From Pseudorhodobacter sp. E13 (GTDB lineage: Bacteria > Pseudomonadota > Alphaproteobacteria > Rhodobacterales > Rhodobacteraceae): a stretch of DNA of 64,000 nucleotides. The notes under the pieces are model-generated. The model was not told where the DNA came from and did no database searches. It saw only the letters and a program-made list of their open reading frames with translations. Positions 45,801 to 55,350 of the stretch are shown here, piece after piece. Position 1 is the first letter of the stretch. Each line of letters starts with the position of its first letter. Both the position numbers and the translations under genes were made by a program. The stretch covers positions 155,074-219,073 of the forward strand of contig NZ_RPEN01000155.1 in the NCBI RefSeq assembly GCF_003991405.1, written 5' to 3'.

Positions 45801-46139
45801 CTAGTGCAAGCTCCCGATGCCGATGATGCGACAATTTCTTTTGGGGTTTTGGAACGCATCGCACACCGCAGCGTGCAATCCGGTCGCCCCCGGAGCCGAG
45901 GCCGACACCTTGCCTATAACACGCCGTTTTCGGATTGGAACAGGACGCTTTCGCACAGTTAGCGCAACCAAGTTACGTTAGCGCAACCAAATCGCGGACT
46001 GAGGCAAATTAGTCATTCATTCGTTTTTTTGTTGTCAACTCAGGGGGGCTTGACGGGCGATTCGTAGATTGCAGTTGATTCTTTGCGGCGAAAAAGTGAA
46101 AATGGAAAAAAATAAATGAGCAGTATAGGGAAAACACCC
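45801..46139. other. pckA-chvI divergent intergenic region
   Basis: The 339 bases hold no convincing gene. They become AT-rich towards chvI (46000-46130). The only clear structure is a 13-base direct repeat at 45959-45990. Short reading frames here lack start signals and codon bias. Confidence 0.7.
45959..45990. repeat. 13-base direct repeats between pckA and chvI (candidate operator)
   Basis: TTAGCGCAACCAA occurs at 45959-45971 and again at 45978-45990, a period of 19 bases (about two helical turns). This geometry suits side-by-side binding of a dimeric regulator such as an OmpR-type protein. The identity of the binding protein is inferred, not shown. Confidence 0.6.
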
Positions 46140-46841
46140 ATGTCAAGGATCGCCCTTGTGGACGACGACAGAAATATTCTGACGTCGGTTTCGATGACTC
46201 TGGAGGCAGAGGGTTTCGAAGTTGAAACCTATAATGACGGTCAATCGGCGCTGGACGCGTTCAACCGCCGCCTGCCCGATATGGCGGTGCTGGATATAAA
46301 GATGCCGCGCATGGACGGGATGGACCTGTTGCAGCGCCTGCGGCAGAAAACCACGATGCCGGTGATTTTCCTCACGTCCAAGGATGATGAGATTGACGAA
46401 GTTTTGGGCCTGCGCATGGGGGCCGATGATTACGTCAAAAAGCCTTTCTCGCAACGCCTGCTGGTCGAACGTATCCGCGCGCTGCTGCGCCGTCAGGACG
46501 CGATTGCAACCGATGAAGTGGCCGTGACCGAGGAAACCAAGGTGATCGAACGCGGGCATCTGCGGATGGACCCCCTGCGCCATGCGGTTGCCTGGAAGGG
46601 CAAGGAAGTTTCGCTGACCGTGACGGAATTCCTGCTGCTTCAGGCCTTGGCGCAACGCCCCGGCTTTGTGAAAAGCCGCGATCAGTTGATGGATGTGGCC
46701 TATGACGATCAGGTCTATGTCGATGACCGCACGATCGACAGCCATATCAAGCGCTTGCGCAAGAAAATGCGCACCGCCGATGATGATTTCTCGGCCATCG
46801 AAACCCTCTATGGTATCGGCTACCGCTATAATGAAGAGTGA
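46140..46841 (+). CDS. chvI: ChvI-type response regulator
   Basis: The 233-residue OmpR-family regulator has a receiver domain (LVDDDRN acidic pocket, phospho-acceptor Asp in [33 protein letters not shown]) and a winged-helix DNA-binding domain ([33 protein letters not shown]). With ChvG it controls envelope, acid and host- or surface-related genes in alphaproteobacteria. ATG 46140 with GGGAAA eight bases upstream is preferred to ATG 46116. Confidence 0.94.
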   Translation: MSRIALVDDDRNILTSVSMTLEAEGFEVETYNDGQSALDAFNRRLPDMAVLDIKMPRMDGMDLLQRLRQKTTMPVIFLTSKDDEIDEVLGLRMGADDYVKKPFSQRLLVERIRALLRRQDAIATDEVAVTEETKVIERGHLRMDPLRHAVAWKGKEVSLTVTEFLLLQALAQRPGFVKSRDQLMDVAYDDQVYVDDRTIDSHIKRLRKKMRTADDDFSAIETLYGIGYRYNEE

Positions 46842-46850
46842 CGCGCTGGA

Positions 46851-48581
46851 ATGACTGCGGCACCTCAAATTTCAAAGGCGGTTGCACGTAAGCCCGCCTC
46901 TGGCCGTAACAGCGGCGACGTTCTGCTGGGTGAAGATTGGACCGCGCCCGAAGATCTGGTGGAGCCGGAGCTTCGGGGCCATCGTGGCCGCAGCGGGATT
47001 GTTGCGCTGAACAAATCGCCTTTGGCGCGGAAAATCATTATTTTCAACATGATGGCTCTGGTGATCCTGGTCGCTGGGGTGTTGTTCATGAATCCCTTCC
47101 GCGACAGCCTTGTGTTGCAACGCGAACAAGGGCTTGTCACCGAGGCAGAGCTGGTTGCCGGCGTGTTTGAGGCGCAGCTGCCCGGCGTGGCCAATGTGGC
47201 GTTGAACGATCCGGCGGGGATGGATGTTGCGGCGGCGCTCAGCGCGCTGAAAATCGGCCCCGGCGTCGATGCCTTTGTGTTCGACCGGGATGGCCGCGTC
47301 ATCGCAACGGCAGAGGGCAAGGCCCGCGTCGCGATGTCTGATGATGGCAAGTTGAACTCGACCCTGATCACAGATTTCCTCAATACCGTTTGGGAAACCG
47401 TGTCGGGCGTCTTGTCCGGCCCCGAGGCGGATCAGGCCAAAACCGATTCCGAAAGCCTTGCCCGCAGCGGTTTCGCCGAGGCGTTGACGGGGCAGACCAG
47501 TTCCAACATGGCCAAGGATTCCGCAGGCGGCACATTGTTTTCCGTCGCCACCCCGATCTGGAGCGCGGGCGAAGTGATGGGCGTGGTGGCCCTGACCTCG
47601 GCTGAGGGGGAGATTGACCGCTTGGTCCGGCATGAGCGTGAGCAGGTTTTGCAGATGTTCGTGATCGCTTTGCTGGTGTCGATTGGCCTCAGCCTCGTGC
47701 TTGCCTCGACCATCGCCAACCCCCTGTCTGATCTGGCTGCGGCGGCGGAACTGGGGCGCGACCGTGATGCCCGCAAGATGGCACCGGGGCGGGTGCGTAT
47801 CCCCGATCTCGCCGCGCGCCCGGATGAAATTGGCCGCCTTTCCGTGGCGATGCGGGGCATGGTGGCCGCGCTTTACGACCGGATCGACGCCAATGAACAA
47901 TTCGCTGCCGATGTCAGCCATGAAATCAAGAACCCGCTGGCCAGCCTGCGCTCTGCCGTGGGCAGCTTGCGCATGGTCAAAAAGGAAGACCACCGCGAAA
48001 AGCTGCTGGATGTGATCGAACATGATGTGCGGCGTCTGGATCGGCTTGTGTCGGATATTTCCAACGCCTCCCGGCTCGACAGTGAGTTGGTGAAGGAAGA
48101 GGAAGAAGAATTCAACCTTATCAAGACCATCGCGAACCTGTCGGAATATCTGGGCGATCAGGCCAAGCAGCGCGGCGTCGATTTCATCACCGACCTGCCG
48201 AAAGATCCGATCATGATCCACGGGTTGGAGGCGCGGCTGGCACAGGTGTTCGTCAACCTGATCACCAACGCTGTGTCCTTCTGTGAGGAAGGCGATGCCG
48301 TGCGCGTCTGGGCCCGGCGGCGCGAAAATCGCGTGCTGATCGTGGTGGAAGATACCGGCCCGGGCATCCCCGAACAGGCGCTGACCAAAGTGTTCAAGCG
48401 CTTTTATTCGGAACGTCCTGTGGCGCAGTTCGGCGATCACTCTGGCCTTGGGCTGGCGATCTCCAAGCAGATCGTCGAGGCACATGGCGGCGTGATCTGG
48501 GCTGAAAACATTCGCCCCACCTCGGCGGATGTCACTTCGGAACCGCTTGGCGCGCGCTTCGTGGTGGGCCTGCCGGTGTGA
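46851..48581 (+). CDS. chvG: ChvG-type sensor histidine kinase
   Basis: The 576-residue inner-membrane kinase has a cytoplasmic N-terminus, a first helix (IIIFNMMALVILVAGVLFM) and a periplasmic sensor of about 190 residues. A second helix (MFVIALLVSIGLSLVLAS), HAMP, phospho-acceptor His in DVSHEIKNPLASL, and ATPase boxes LITNAVSFC, DTGPGIP and HSGLGLAISKQI follow. It partners ChvI, nine bases upstream. The downstream hprK overlaps its stop by four bases, coupling sensor and PTS genes. Confidence 0.95.
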   Translation: MTAAPQISKAVARKPASGRNSGDVLLGEDWTAPEDLVEPELRGHRGRSGIVALNKSPLARKIIIFNMMALVILVAGVLFMNPFRDSLVLQREQGLVTEAELVAGVFEAQLPGVANVALNDPAGMDVAAALSALKIGPGVDAFVFDRDGRVIATAEGKARVAMSDDGKLNSTLITDFLNTVWETVSGVLSGPEADQAKTDSESLARSGFAEALTGQTSSNMAKDSAGGTLFSVATPIWSAGEVMGVVALTSAEGEIDRLVRHEREQVLQMFVIALLVSIGLSLVLASTIANPLSDLAAAAELGRDRDARKMAPGRVRIPDLAARPDEIGRLSVAMRGMVAALYDRIDANEQFAADVSHEIKNPLASLRSAVGSLRMVKKEDHREKLLDVIEHDVRRLDRLVSDISNASRLDSELVKEEEEEFNLIKTIANLSEYLGDQAKQRGVDFITDLPKDPIMIHGLEARLAQVFVNLITNAVSFCEEGDAVRVWARRRENRVLIVVEDTGPGIPEQALTKVFKRFYSERPVAQFGDHSGLGLAISKQIVEAHGGVIWAENIRPTSADVTSEPLGARFVVGLPV

Positions 48582-49036
48582 GCCGGGCTGCGGCCAATGA
48601 CGTGCTTGCGTCCGGGGCTGGCCCAGACACCCTGCATGCCAGTTGTGTCGCAATTGCGGGGCAGGCCGTTCTGATTATCGGCGCCTCTGGCAGCGGGAAA
48701 TCGGCGCTCGCGTTGACCTTGATGGCGCATGGCGCGACCCTGATCGCGGATGACCGCACCCAGCTGTCGCAGGCCGATGGACAAGTTTTCGCCCGTTGTC
48801 CCGAAGCTATCCAAGGCAAGATCGAGGCGCGGGGCATTGGCATTTTACGCGCTGACAGGTTGGAAACCGCGCCGGTTCGCCTTGTCGTTGATCTGGACAG
48901 GGCAGAGACGCAACGATTGCCCCCGAAACGCCAATGTGACCTGTTTGGTGTGCCGATTGATCTTGTATTCGGGGCAACATGCAGCCACCTTCCTTATGCT
49001 ATCTTGCAATATGTCCGGGCGGGCCGGATGGACTGA
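48578..49036 (+). CDS. hprK: HPr kinase/phosphorylase, short alphaproteobacterial form
   Basis: The 152-residue protein is only the C-terminal kinase domain: P-loop IIGASGSGKSALAL, LIADDRTQL, then the HprK signature region IQGKIEARGIGILR. The N-terminal domain of the Gram-positive enzyme is absent, as in most alphaproteobacteria. It phosphorylates HPr on Ser46; ptsH lies 1.3 kb downstream and keeps that Ser. GTG 48578 overlaps the chvG stop. Confidence 0.95.
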   Translation: MSRAAANDVLASGAGPDTLHASCVAIAGQAVLIIGASGSGKSALALTLMAHGATLIADDRTQLSQADGQVFARCPEAIQGKIEARGIGILRADRLETAPVRLVVDLDRAETQRLPPKRQCDLFGVPIDLVFGATCSHLPYAILQYVRAGRMD

Positions 49037-49048
49037 CGGACGGATGCC

Positions 49049-49951
49049 TTGAGCGACGCACAGATCACGGAACATCGCATTGTCTTGGTCACCGGGCCTT
49101 CGGGCGCCGGGCGCACCACTGCGATTAATGCCTTGGAGGATATGGGCTATGAGGTGATTGACAACCTCCCGCTTAGTCTTGTGCCCCGCCTGATTGATGG
49201 CGAAAGCCTTGGCCGCCCGATTGCGCTGGGTCTGGATGCGCGCAACCGCGATTTCAACGCCACAGCCCTGATCGAATTGATCGACGGGTTGACCCGGAAC
49301 CCCCGTGTCTCGCTGAGCGTGATCTATCTCGATTGTGCGCAGGATGAGCTGATCCGCCGCTATGCCCAGACCCGCCGCCGCCATCCGATGGCCCCTGATG
49401 GCACACCGCTGATTGGGATTTCGCTGGAGGTGGACCTGCTGGCCCCGATCCGGGTGCGGGCAGACCACCTGATAGAGACGACGGATATGTCGCCGCATGA
49501 TCTGCGGGCGGAAATTGCGCGCTGGTTTGGTCGGCCAGAGGTGCCGGGCCTTGCGGTGTCGATCCAGTCCTTTTCCTACAAGCGGGGAATACCGCGTGGG
49601 ATAGACATGGTGTTTGATTGCCGCTTTCTGACCAATCCGCATTGGGTATCGGCCTTGCGCGACATGGACGGGCGCGATCAGGCTGTGGTCGAACATATCG
49701 CCACCGATGCCCGATTTGCAGAATTCATGGTCAAGATCAGCGAACTGGTCTTGTTCCTGTTGCCCGCCCAACTGGATGAGGGCAAAGCGCATCTGGCCAT
49801 CGGTTTTGGCTGCACCGGAGGGCAACACAGGTCAGTTGCCGTTGCGGAACTTCTGGCGGCAAAGCTTGCAGAGGCAGGCTGGCCAGTGGCAAAACGACAT
49901 CGGGAGCTTGAACGTCGGGCCGTGGCCACGCCCGCAGTGGGAACAGGGTGA
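49049..49951 (+). CDS. rapZ: RapZ-family nucleotide-binding RNase adapter
   Basis: The 300-residue protein has a P-loop ([20 protein letters not shown]), [28 protein letters not shown] and the C-terminal [12 protein letters not shown] of RapZ/YvcJ proteins. In enterobacteria RapZ directs RNase E to a small RNA controlling amino-sugar synthesis; that partner is not known here. The P-loop Lys is replaced by Arg. The start is TTG 49049; there is no better in-frame codon. Confidence 0.92.
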   Translation: MSDAQITEHRIVLVTGPSGAGRTTAINALEDMGYEVIDNLPLSLVPRLIDGESLGRPIALGLDARNRDFNATALIELIDGLTRNPRVSLSVIYLDCAQDELIRRYAQTRRRHPMAPDGTPLIGISLEVDLLAPIRVRADHLIETTDMSPHDLRAEIARWFGRPEVPGLAVSIQSFSYKRGIPRGIDMVFDCRFLTNPHWVSALRDMDGRDQAVVEHIATDARFAEFMVKISELVLFLLPAQLDEGKAHLAIGFGCTGGQHRSVAVAELLAAKLAEAGWPVAKRHRELERRAVATPAVGTG

Positions 49952-49958
49952 TCAAAGC

Positions 49959-50360
49959 GTGATCGGTATTGTTATCGTCGCCCACGGGGGGCTTGCGCGG
50001 GAATATCTTTCCGCGGTTGAACATGTCGTTGGCAAGCAAACCAACATGATCGCCGTCGCGATCGAGGAGGACCATGATCGTGGTCTCAAACAATCCGAGA
50101 TTTGCCACGCGGCCGATCTGGTTGATGCAGGCGACGGTGTCGTGGTGGTCACAGACATGTTCGGCGGCTCGCCCTCGAACCTGTCGCTGTTGGCCTGTTG
50201 CGGCCAGAACCGCCGTATTCTTTATGGGGCCAACCTGCCCATGTTGATAAAACTGACAAAATCCCGCGATATGGCTTTGCCGGATGCCGTTACTTTGGCA
50301 CTGGATGCGGGCCGGAAATACATCAACAGCCTTGATCTAGGCGCAGAAGGAAACGCCTGA
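49959..50360 (+). CDS. PTS mannose-type EIIA domain protein
   Basis: The 133-residue protein is a stand-alone EIIA-Man domain: GIVIVAHGG with the phosphorylated His9, VVVVTDMFGGSPSNLSLL and a C-terminal helix. No EIIB, EIIC or EIID gene lies nearby, so it probably works as a regulatory output of an incomplete PTS rather than in sugar uptake. GTG 49959 follows the rapZ stop by seven bases; ptsH overlaps its stop by one base. Confidence 0.93.
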   Translation: MIGIVIVAHGGLAREYLSAVEHVVGKQTNMIAVAIEEDHDRGLKQSEICHAADLVDAGDGVVVVTDMFGGSPSNLSLLACCGQNRRILYGANLPMLIKLTKSRDMALPDAVTLALDAGRKYINSLDLGAEGNA

Positions 50361-50629
50361 TGACCGAGCGTGATTTGAAAATCGTGAACGAAAAGGGGCT
50401 GCACGCCCGCGCTTCGGCCAAATTTGTCGAAGTGGTCGAAACTTTCGATGCCACGGCCGAAGTGACCAAGGACGGGATGAGCGTTTCGGGCGATTCCATC
50501 ATGGGGCTGTTGATGCTGGCCGCCTCGCGCGGGACGGTGATTTCCGTCAAAACCTCTGGCCCGCAGGCCGATGCGTTGCTGGAGGCCTTGGACCACTTGG
50601 TCCAGACCATGTTCGGAGAGCCGTTCTAA
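50360..50629 (+). CDS. ptsH: Phosphocarrier protein HPr
   Basis: The 89-residue protein has His15 (KGLHARASAKF), which takes phosphate from EI, and Ser46 (VSGDSIMGLLML), the HprK target. Both regulatory sites are therefore intact. It is the last gene of the chvI-chvG-hprK-rapZ-EIIA-ptsH unit; EI is not in the window. Six bases separate its stop from the stop of the convergent dehydrogenase gene. Confidence 0.97.
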   Translation: MTERDLKIVNEKGLHARASAKFVEVVETFDATAEVTKDGMSVSGDSIMGLLMLAASRGTVISVKTSGPQADALLEALDHLVQTMFGEPF

Positions 50630-50635
50630 CCGCTT

Positions 50636-51511
50636 TCAGCGCGTCGGAACCGGGGTTTCCCCGCGATAATCGTAAAAGCCGCGCTGGGTTTTGCGGCCCA
50701 GCCAACCGGCCTCTACATATTTGGTCAGCAGCGGGCAGGGGCGGTATTTCGTATCGGCCAAACCGTCATGCAGCACGTTCATGATGGCAAGGCAGGTATC
50801 GAGCCCGATGAAATCTGCCAGTTCCAGCGGCCCCATCGGATGGTTGGCCCCCAGCTTCAGCGATTCGTCGATGGATTTGACCGAGCCGACGCCTTCATAA
50901 AGCGTATAAACCGCTTCATTGATCATCGGCATCAGAATGCGGTTGACGATGAAGGCCGGGAAATCCTCGGCGCTGGCGGCGGTTTTGCCCAGCTTTTCGA
51001 CCACGGCAAGCAAGCTGTCATAGGTCGCGCGGTCGGTCGCGATGCCGCGGATCAGCTCTACCAGTTGCATCACGGGCACCGGGTTCATGAAGTGGAACCC
51101 CATGAATTTCTCGGGTCGGTCGGTGCGGCTGGCAAGGCGAGTGATCGAGATGGAAGACGTGTTCGAGGTCAGAATCGTATGCGGTTTCAGATGCGGCAGC
51201 AGGTCATCGAAAATCGCCTGTTTCACCGTCTCACGTTCGGTCGCGGCTTCGATAATCAGGTCTGAGGGGCCGATTTCGGCCAGATTGAGCGTGGTTTTGA
51301 TGCGCGCCATCGCGGCGGCCTTATCCTCCGCCGTGGTTTTGCCGCGCGCCACCTGACGCTCGATATTGCGATCAATCAGCGCCACCGCCTTGGTCAGGCT
51401 TTCCTGGCTGATATCGGTCATCGTCACGTCATACCCGGCCAGCGCAAACACATGGGCAATGCCATTCCCCATCTGGCCCGCGCCAACAATCCCGACCGAC
51501 TTGATTTCCAT
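50636..51511 (-). CDS. 3-hydroxybutyryl-CoA dehydrogenase
   Basis: The 291-residue enzyme has the NAD-binding GIVGAGQMGNGIAHVFALAG, IEAATE, LTSNTSSISIT, the catalytic-His segment GFHFMNPVPVMQLVE and AGWLGRKTQRGFYDY. It interconverts acetoacetyl-CoA and 3-hydroxybutyryl-CoA, feeding the ethylmalonyl-CoA pathway or PHB metabolism. ATG 51511 has GGAGAG eight bases upstream. It is monogenic. Confidence 0.94.
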   Translation of the reverse strand: MEIKSVGIVGAGQMGNGIAHVFALAGYDVTMTDISQESLTKAVALIDRNIERQVARGKTTAEDKAAAMARIKTTLNLAEIGPSDLIIEAATERETVKQAIFDDLLPHLKPHTILTSNTSSISITRLASRTDRPEKFMGFHFMNPVPVMQLVELIRGIATDRATYDSLLAVVEKLGKTAASAEDFPAFIVNRILMPMINEAVYTLYEGVGSVKSIDESLKLGANHPMGPLELADFIGLDTCLAIMNVLHDGLADTKYRPCPLLTKYVEAGWLGRKTQRGFYDYRGETPVPTR

Positions 51512-51699
51512 GCCCGCGCTCTCCTGCATCCGCTTTGCGCAAACCATATGCGCGCAAAGGGGGGTGGTGCAAGGCCGACTAGGCGCATGACCTAGAATAG
51601 ACCGAATACCAAGAATTCTTGGCGAATTGAGGATTTAGCCAATTCTAAACGACTCTCGGCCATTCTTGGTCTTGGGTGTATGAAAATTGGGTGGGTGCT

Positions 51700-52533
51700 A
51701 TGGCCTTTGCTTTTCCGGGCGATTTTTCGCTCGACTATTTTCCATGTCAATATGGCGCGTCAAAACTGGTGTTTCGCGGGCCTAAACACAGTTTACGGCA
51801 GCCGTATTCCGTGGCAATTGGCGGAACGGAAACTTATGGGAAGTTTGTTCCGGAACCCTATTCGGTTCTGTTGGCGCAGTTGACAGGCCGCAGTGTGGTG
51901 AACTTCGGCTATATGAATGCGGGGCCGGATGTGTTCTTGCATGATCCAGAGGTGCTGGATATCGCGGCCCATGCCGAACTGACCATAGTGCAGATTGTCG
52001 GAGCGCAGAACCTGAGCAACCGTTATTACACGGTGCATCCGCGCCGGAATGACCGTTTTTTGCGGGCCAGTGTCTGGTTGCAGAAAACCTTTCGCGAGGT
52101 GGATTTCACCGATTTCCACTTCACCCGCCACATGCTGCAAAGCCTGTATGAGGTGTCGCCGCAGCGGTTTCGTGAGGTCGCGGCAGAGTTGCAGGCGACA
52201 TGGGTGGCGCGGATGCAATTGCTGTTGCAAAGCCTGAAAGGGCCAACGCTGCTTTTGTGGATGGCAGATCGCCCACCCCCTGCGGCAGATGCGGCGATGG
52301 AGCCTTATTCCAACCCTGTGCTGATCAATGCGGCGATGATTGATCAGGTGCGCGGGGCCGCCTCGGCCTATCTGGAGGTGGTGACAAGTCAGCAGGCCAA
52401 TGACGAAGGCGTGGACCAGATGGCGTTCTCGGCCATGGACCGTGCCGCCGCCGAAGGAGTGCCCGGCCCGCGCGCTCATCGCGAGGTTGCCGAAGCTATT
52501 GCCGATGCCACGCGACAGCTTTTTCCAAAGTAA
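51700..52533 (+). CDS. DUF6473-like protein
   Basis: The protein has about 277 residues and no signal peptide. The start region FSLDYFPCQYGASKLVFRGP and the nearby GGTETYGKFVPEPY resemble a family known mainly from Rhodobacteraceae (DUF6473); TIVQIVGAQNLSNRYYTVHPRRNDRFL follows. An SGNH- or sulfotransferase-like fold has been suggested to me only by the G-G-T-E-T-Y pattern, so no function is claimed. ATG 51700 and GTG 51676 are both possible starts. It is single and closed by a bidirectional terminator. Confidence 0.7.
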   Translation: MAFAFPGDFSLDYFPCQYGASKLVFRGPKHSLRQPYSVAIGGTETYGKFVPEPYSVLLAQLTGRSVVNFGYMNAGPDVFLHDPEVLDIAAHAELTIVQIVGAQNLSNRYYTVHPRRNDRFLRASVWLQKTFREVDFTDFHFTRHMLQSLYEVSPQRFREVAAELQATWVARMQLLLQSLKGPTLLLWMADRPPPAADAAMEPYSNPVLINAAMIDQVRGAASAYLEVVTSQQANDEGVDQMAFSAMDRAAAEGVPGPRAHREVAEAIADATRQLFPK

Positions 52534-52541
52534 CAAGTAAA

Positions 52542-52567
52542 AAAGGCGCCCAACACTGGGCGCCTTT
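52542..52567. terminator. Bidirectional Rho-independent terminator
   Basis: AAAGGCGCCCA and TGGGCGCCTTT form a perfect 11-bp stem with an ACAC loop. T runs exist for both strands, so it serves the DUF6473-like gene and etfA. Confidence 0.88.
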
Positions 52568-52592
52568 GTGTTTCTGCCTCGCTGACCGAAGG

Positions 52593-53519
52593 TCAGAGCT
52601 TTTCGATCATTTCCGGCACAGCAGTGAACAAGTCTGCGACCAGCCCGTAATCCGCAACTTGGAAAATCGGGGCTTCTTCATCCTTGTTGATCGCCACGAT
52701 GACCTTGGAGTCTTTCATCCCGGCCAAGTGCTGGATCGCGCCGGAAATCCCGATGGCGACATAAAGGTCAGGCGCCACGACCTTGCCGGTCTGACCAACC
52801 TGCCAGTCGTTGGGGGCATAACCGCTGTCCACGGCGGCACGGCTTGCACCAACGGCCGCGCCCAGTTTGTCGGCCAGCTTTTCGATCAGCGCAAAATCGG
52901 CTTCCGAGCCAACGCCACGGCCACCCGATACCACAACACCCGCGCTGGTCAGTTCCGGACGGTCAGAGGTGGCAACCTTGTCTTCCACCCAGGACGACAT
53001 CGCGCCATCGACCGAAGCCGAAATCTTTTCAACCGAGGCGCTGCCGCCTGCCGCTGCCGCGTCAAAGGTCGCGGTGCGGATGGTCATCACCTTGGTCGCA
53101 TCGGTCGATTTGACAGTCTGGATCGCGTTACCGGCATAGATCGGGCGGTCAAACGTATCGGCATCCACCACGGCCAGCACTTCGGAAATCAGCATCACAT
53201 CCAGCAGGGCCGCCACGCGCGGCAGCACCGACTTGGAAAACGCGCCAGAGGCGGCAACGATATGGCTGTAATCCCCCGCCAGCGACTGGATCAGCGCGGC
53301 GGTCGGTTCCGACATTGAATGGCAATAGACGTGGTCATCGGCAAACAGCACCTTGGACACGCCTTGCAGCGTCGCCGCCTCCGCCGCTGCGGCATCGCCA
53401 CCTTTGCCCGCGATCAACACCGTAACCGGGCCAAGCGTGTTCACGGCAGTCAGGGCTTTTGCCATCTGATCGGTCGCCAAAGCGCCGTCAATCACTTCCC
53501 CCAAAAGAAGAACAGCCAT
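52593..53519 (-). CDS. etfA: Electron transfer flavoprotein, alpha subunit
   Basis: The 308-residue FAD-binding subunit has the C-terminal ETF signature region ([60 protein letters not shown]). With EtfB it carries electrons from acyl-CoA dehydrogenases, such as Mcd here, to ETF-quinone oxidoreductase. The start overlaps the etfB stop by one base. Confidence 0.97.
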   Translation of the reverse strand: MAVLLLGEVIDGALATDQMAKALTAVNTLGPVTVLIAGKGGDAAAAEAATLQGVSKVLFADDHVYCHSMSEPTAALIQSLAGDYSHIVAASGAFSKSVLPRVAALLDVMLISEVLAVVDADTFDRPIYAGNAIQTVKSTDATKVMTIRTATFDAAAAGGSASVEKISASVDGAMSSWVEDKVATSDRPELTSAGVVVSGGRGVGSEADFALIEKLADKLGAAVGASRAAVDSGYAPNDWQVGQTGKVVAPDLYVAIGISGAIQHLAGMKDSKVIVAINKDEEAPIFQVADYGLVADLFTAVPEMIEKL

Positions 53520-54280
53520 CAGATTACCCCCGCTTCGTCTTTGAGTTTTGCAATCAGCTCATCCACCGAGCCAACCTTGATCCCGGCCTTGCGGCCTGCG
53601 GGTTCGGTGGTTTTCACTACGGTCAGGCGCGGGGTGACATCGACGCCGTAATCTGCGGCGGTCTTTTCATCCAGCGGTTTTTTCTTTGCTTTCATGATGT
53701 TGGGCAAAGACGCGTAGCGCGGCTCATTCAAACGCAGGTCGGCGGTGATGACGGTGGGCATCGCCACCTTGATCGTCTGCAAACCACCATCGACTTCGCG
53801 GGTGACAACGGCGTGGTTGCCTTCAATCGCCACTTCCGACGCGAATGTCGCCTGCGACCAGCCCAGCAGCGCCGACAGCATCTGCCCGGTGGCGTTCATG
53901 TCATTGTCGATCGCCTGTTTGCCGCAGATCACAAGGCCGGGGCCTTCTTCGTCCACCACGGCTTTCAGCAGGTTGGCCACGGCCAGCGGCTCAATGTCAT
54001 TATGCACATCCTCTGCCGCCACGATCAGAATTGCGCGGTCTGCGCCCATGGCCAGCGCGGTGCGCAGCGTTTCCTGCGCCTGCTTGACGCCAATCGACAC
54101 CACCACAATCTCGTCAACCGTGCCGGCTTCTTTCAGGCGGATCGCCTGTTCGACGGCAATCTCGTCAAAGGGATTCATCGACATTTTGACATTGGCAAGA
54201 TCAACACCGCTGCCATCCGCTTTCACACGAACTTTCACGTTATAGTCGATCACACGTTTGACAGGCACAAGAACCTTCAT
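53519..54280 (-). CDS. etfB: Electron transfer flavoprotein, beta subunit
   Basis: The 253-residue AMP-binding subunit begins [20 protein letters not shown]. It has [38 protein letters not shown] and the beta-subunit motif [24 protein letters not shown] segment. It is the first gene of the etfB-etfA operon. About 200 bases upstream contain no gene and must hold the promoter. Confidence 0.97.
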   Translation of the reverse strand: MKVLVPVKRVIDYNVKVRVKADGSGVDLANVKMSMNPFDEIAVEQAIRLKEAGTVDEIVVVSIGVKQAQETLRTALAMGADRAILIVAAEDVHNDIEPLAVANLLKAVVDEEGPGLVICGKQAIDNDMNATGQMLSALLGWSQATFASEVAIEGNHAVVTREVDGGLQTIKVAMPTVITADLRLNEPRYASLPNIMKAKKKPLDEKTAADYGVDVTPRLTVVKTTEPAGRKAGIKVGSVDELIAKLKDEAGVI

Positions 54281-54481
54281 TGGCGCGGACTCCTTGGTTG
54301 GGAAGGGCCGGGTGGCCCGTAAACTCTCCGGGTTTTGATATAATCTTGCGCGGCGAATAAACAGGCCAAAATCGTCATGTTAGCGACAACAGACGCCGCG
54401 TTTCCAACCCGCGCCCGGCCCGATCCCCCGGTCTGCCCTGCGAAAACCGCTTTCGGCGGTAAGGATTCGCAACACTCCGAG

Positions 54482-55054
54482 TCAGCGCGTCAGCCCCGGC
54501 ACCCACAGCACATCGTCCTTGCCATCATTATTGGCGATGCGCCCGGCGACGAAAAACCAATCCGACAAACGGTTAAGGTATTTGACGGCGGCGGGGTTCA
54601 CATCTTCGACGCTGGCCAGTTCCACCGTCAGCCGTTCGGCCCGCCGGCAGGTCGTGCGGCACAGGTGCAGATGGGCGGCAAGGGCGGTGCCCCCCGGCAG
54701 AATGAAGCTGCGCAACGGGGTCAGGCTGGTGTTCATCGCGTCAATCTCGGATTCCAGCCGTGCCACTTGCGCGTCGATCATCCGCAGGCGGGGGTAGGGG
54801 GCGGTAGCATCGTTTTCGCGGTCCGGGGTGCACAGATCGGCCCCCAGATCGAATAGATCATTCGAAATCCGCGCAAGGGCGGCATCCATATCACCTGTGC
54901 TGTGCAGGCGCGCCAGCCCGATGGTCGCATTGGTTTCATCCACCGTGCCATAGGCCGAAACCCGCAGCGCATGTTTCGCCACCCGGTCGCCATTGCCAAG
55001 GGCGGTTTCGCCCGCGTCACCGGTTTTGGTGTAAATCTTTGAAAGAACGACCAT
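54482..55054 (-). CDS. Cob(I)alamin adenosyltransferase, PduO type
   Basis: The 190-residue enzyme makes adenosylcobalamin. It has the ATP-binding N-terminus KIYTKTGDAGETALGNGDRV, KHALRVSAYGTVDETNA, and CRRAERLTVELA with NRLSDWFFV. Adenosylcobalamin is the cofactor of methylmalonyl- and ethylmalonyl-CoA mutases of the pathway represented by ccr and mcd. It shares one base with the upstream HIG1-like gene and is probably co-transcribed. Confidence 0.95.
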   Translation of the reverse strand: MVVLSKIYTKTGDAGETALGNGDRVAKHALRVSAYGTVDETNATIGLARLHSTGDMDAALARISNDLFDLGADLCTPDRENDATAPYPRLRMIDAQVARLESEIDAMNTSLTPLRSFILPGGTALAAHLHLCRTTCRRAERLTVELASVEDVNPAAVKYLNRLSDWFFVAGRIANNDGKDDVLWVPGLTR

Positions 55055-55263
55055 TACTGCCCCCCCATCCGGCGCAAAAAGACGAAAAGAATGATCAGCG
55101 CAACCGCCACCGCCTGCGCATAAATCCGATAGCGCATCAGCTTATTGGATCGTTTGGCACTGTTTTCGCCACCCTTGCCAAAACTGCCTATGCCCAGAAT
55201 CAGGACGAACAGCACGCCAAGGCAGGCAATCGCGGCGATAATGAATAACGGGTCGCTAAGCAT
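55054..55263 (-). CDS. Small twin-helix membrane protein, HIG1-like
   Basis: The 69-residue protein has two membrane helices (PLFIIAAIACLGVLFVLILG and AQAVAVALIILFVFL) joined by a basic loop (GKGGENSAKRSNKLMRYRI), the layout of HIG1-domain proteins. Mitochondrial relatives support respiratory supercomplexes; the bacterial role is unproven. It precedes the adenosyltransferase gene with a one-base overlap. Confidence 0.88.
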   Translation of the reverse strand: MLSDPLFIIAAIACLGVLFVLILGIGSFGKGGENSAKRSNKLMRYRIYAQAVAVALIILFVFLRRMGGQ

Positions 55264-55350
55264 AAAAAGTCCCTTCTTGTTTGCAGGGGATGTAAGCGGC
55301 TGCGCGGAAAAAGCGAAGAAAAAACGGCTGTGGCGAAACGTCCACCACGC

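Noticed and set aside
46872..48653. 593-codon minus-strand ORF opposite chvG
   Set aside because: It is an antisense shadow of a clear histidine kinase, with low-complexity His/Arg/Gln composition.
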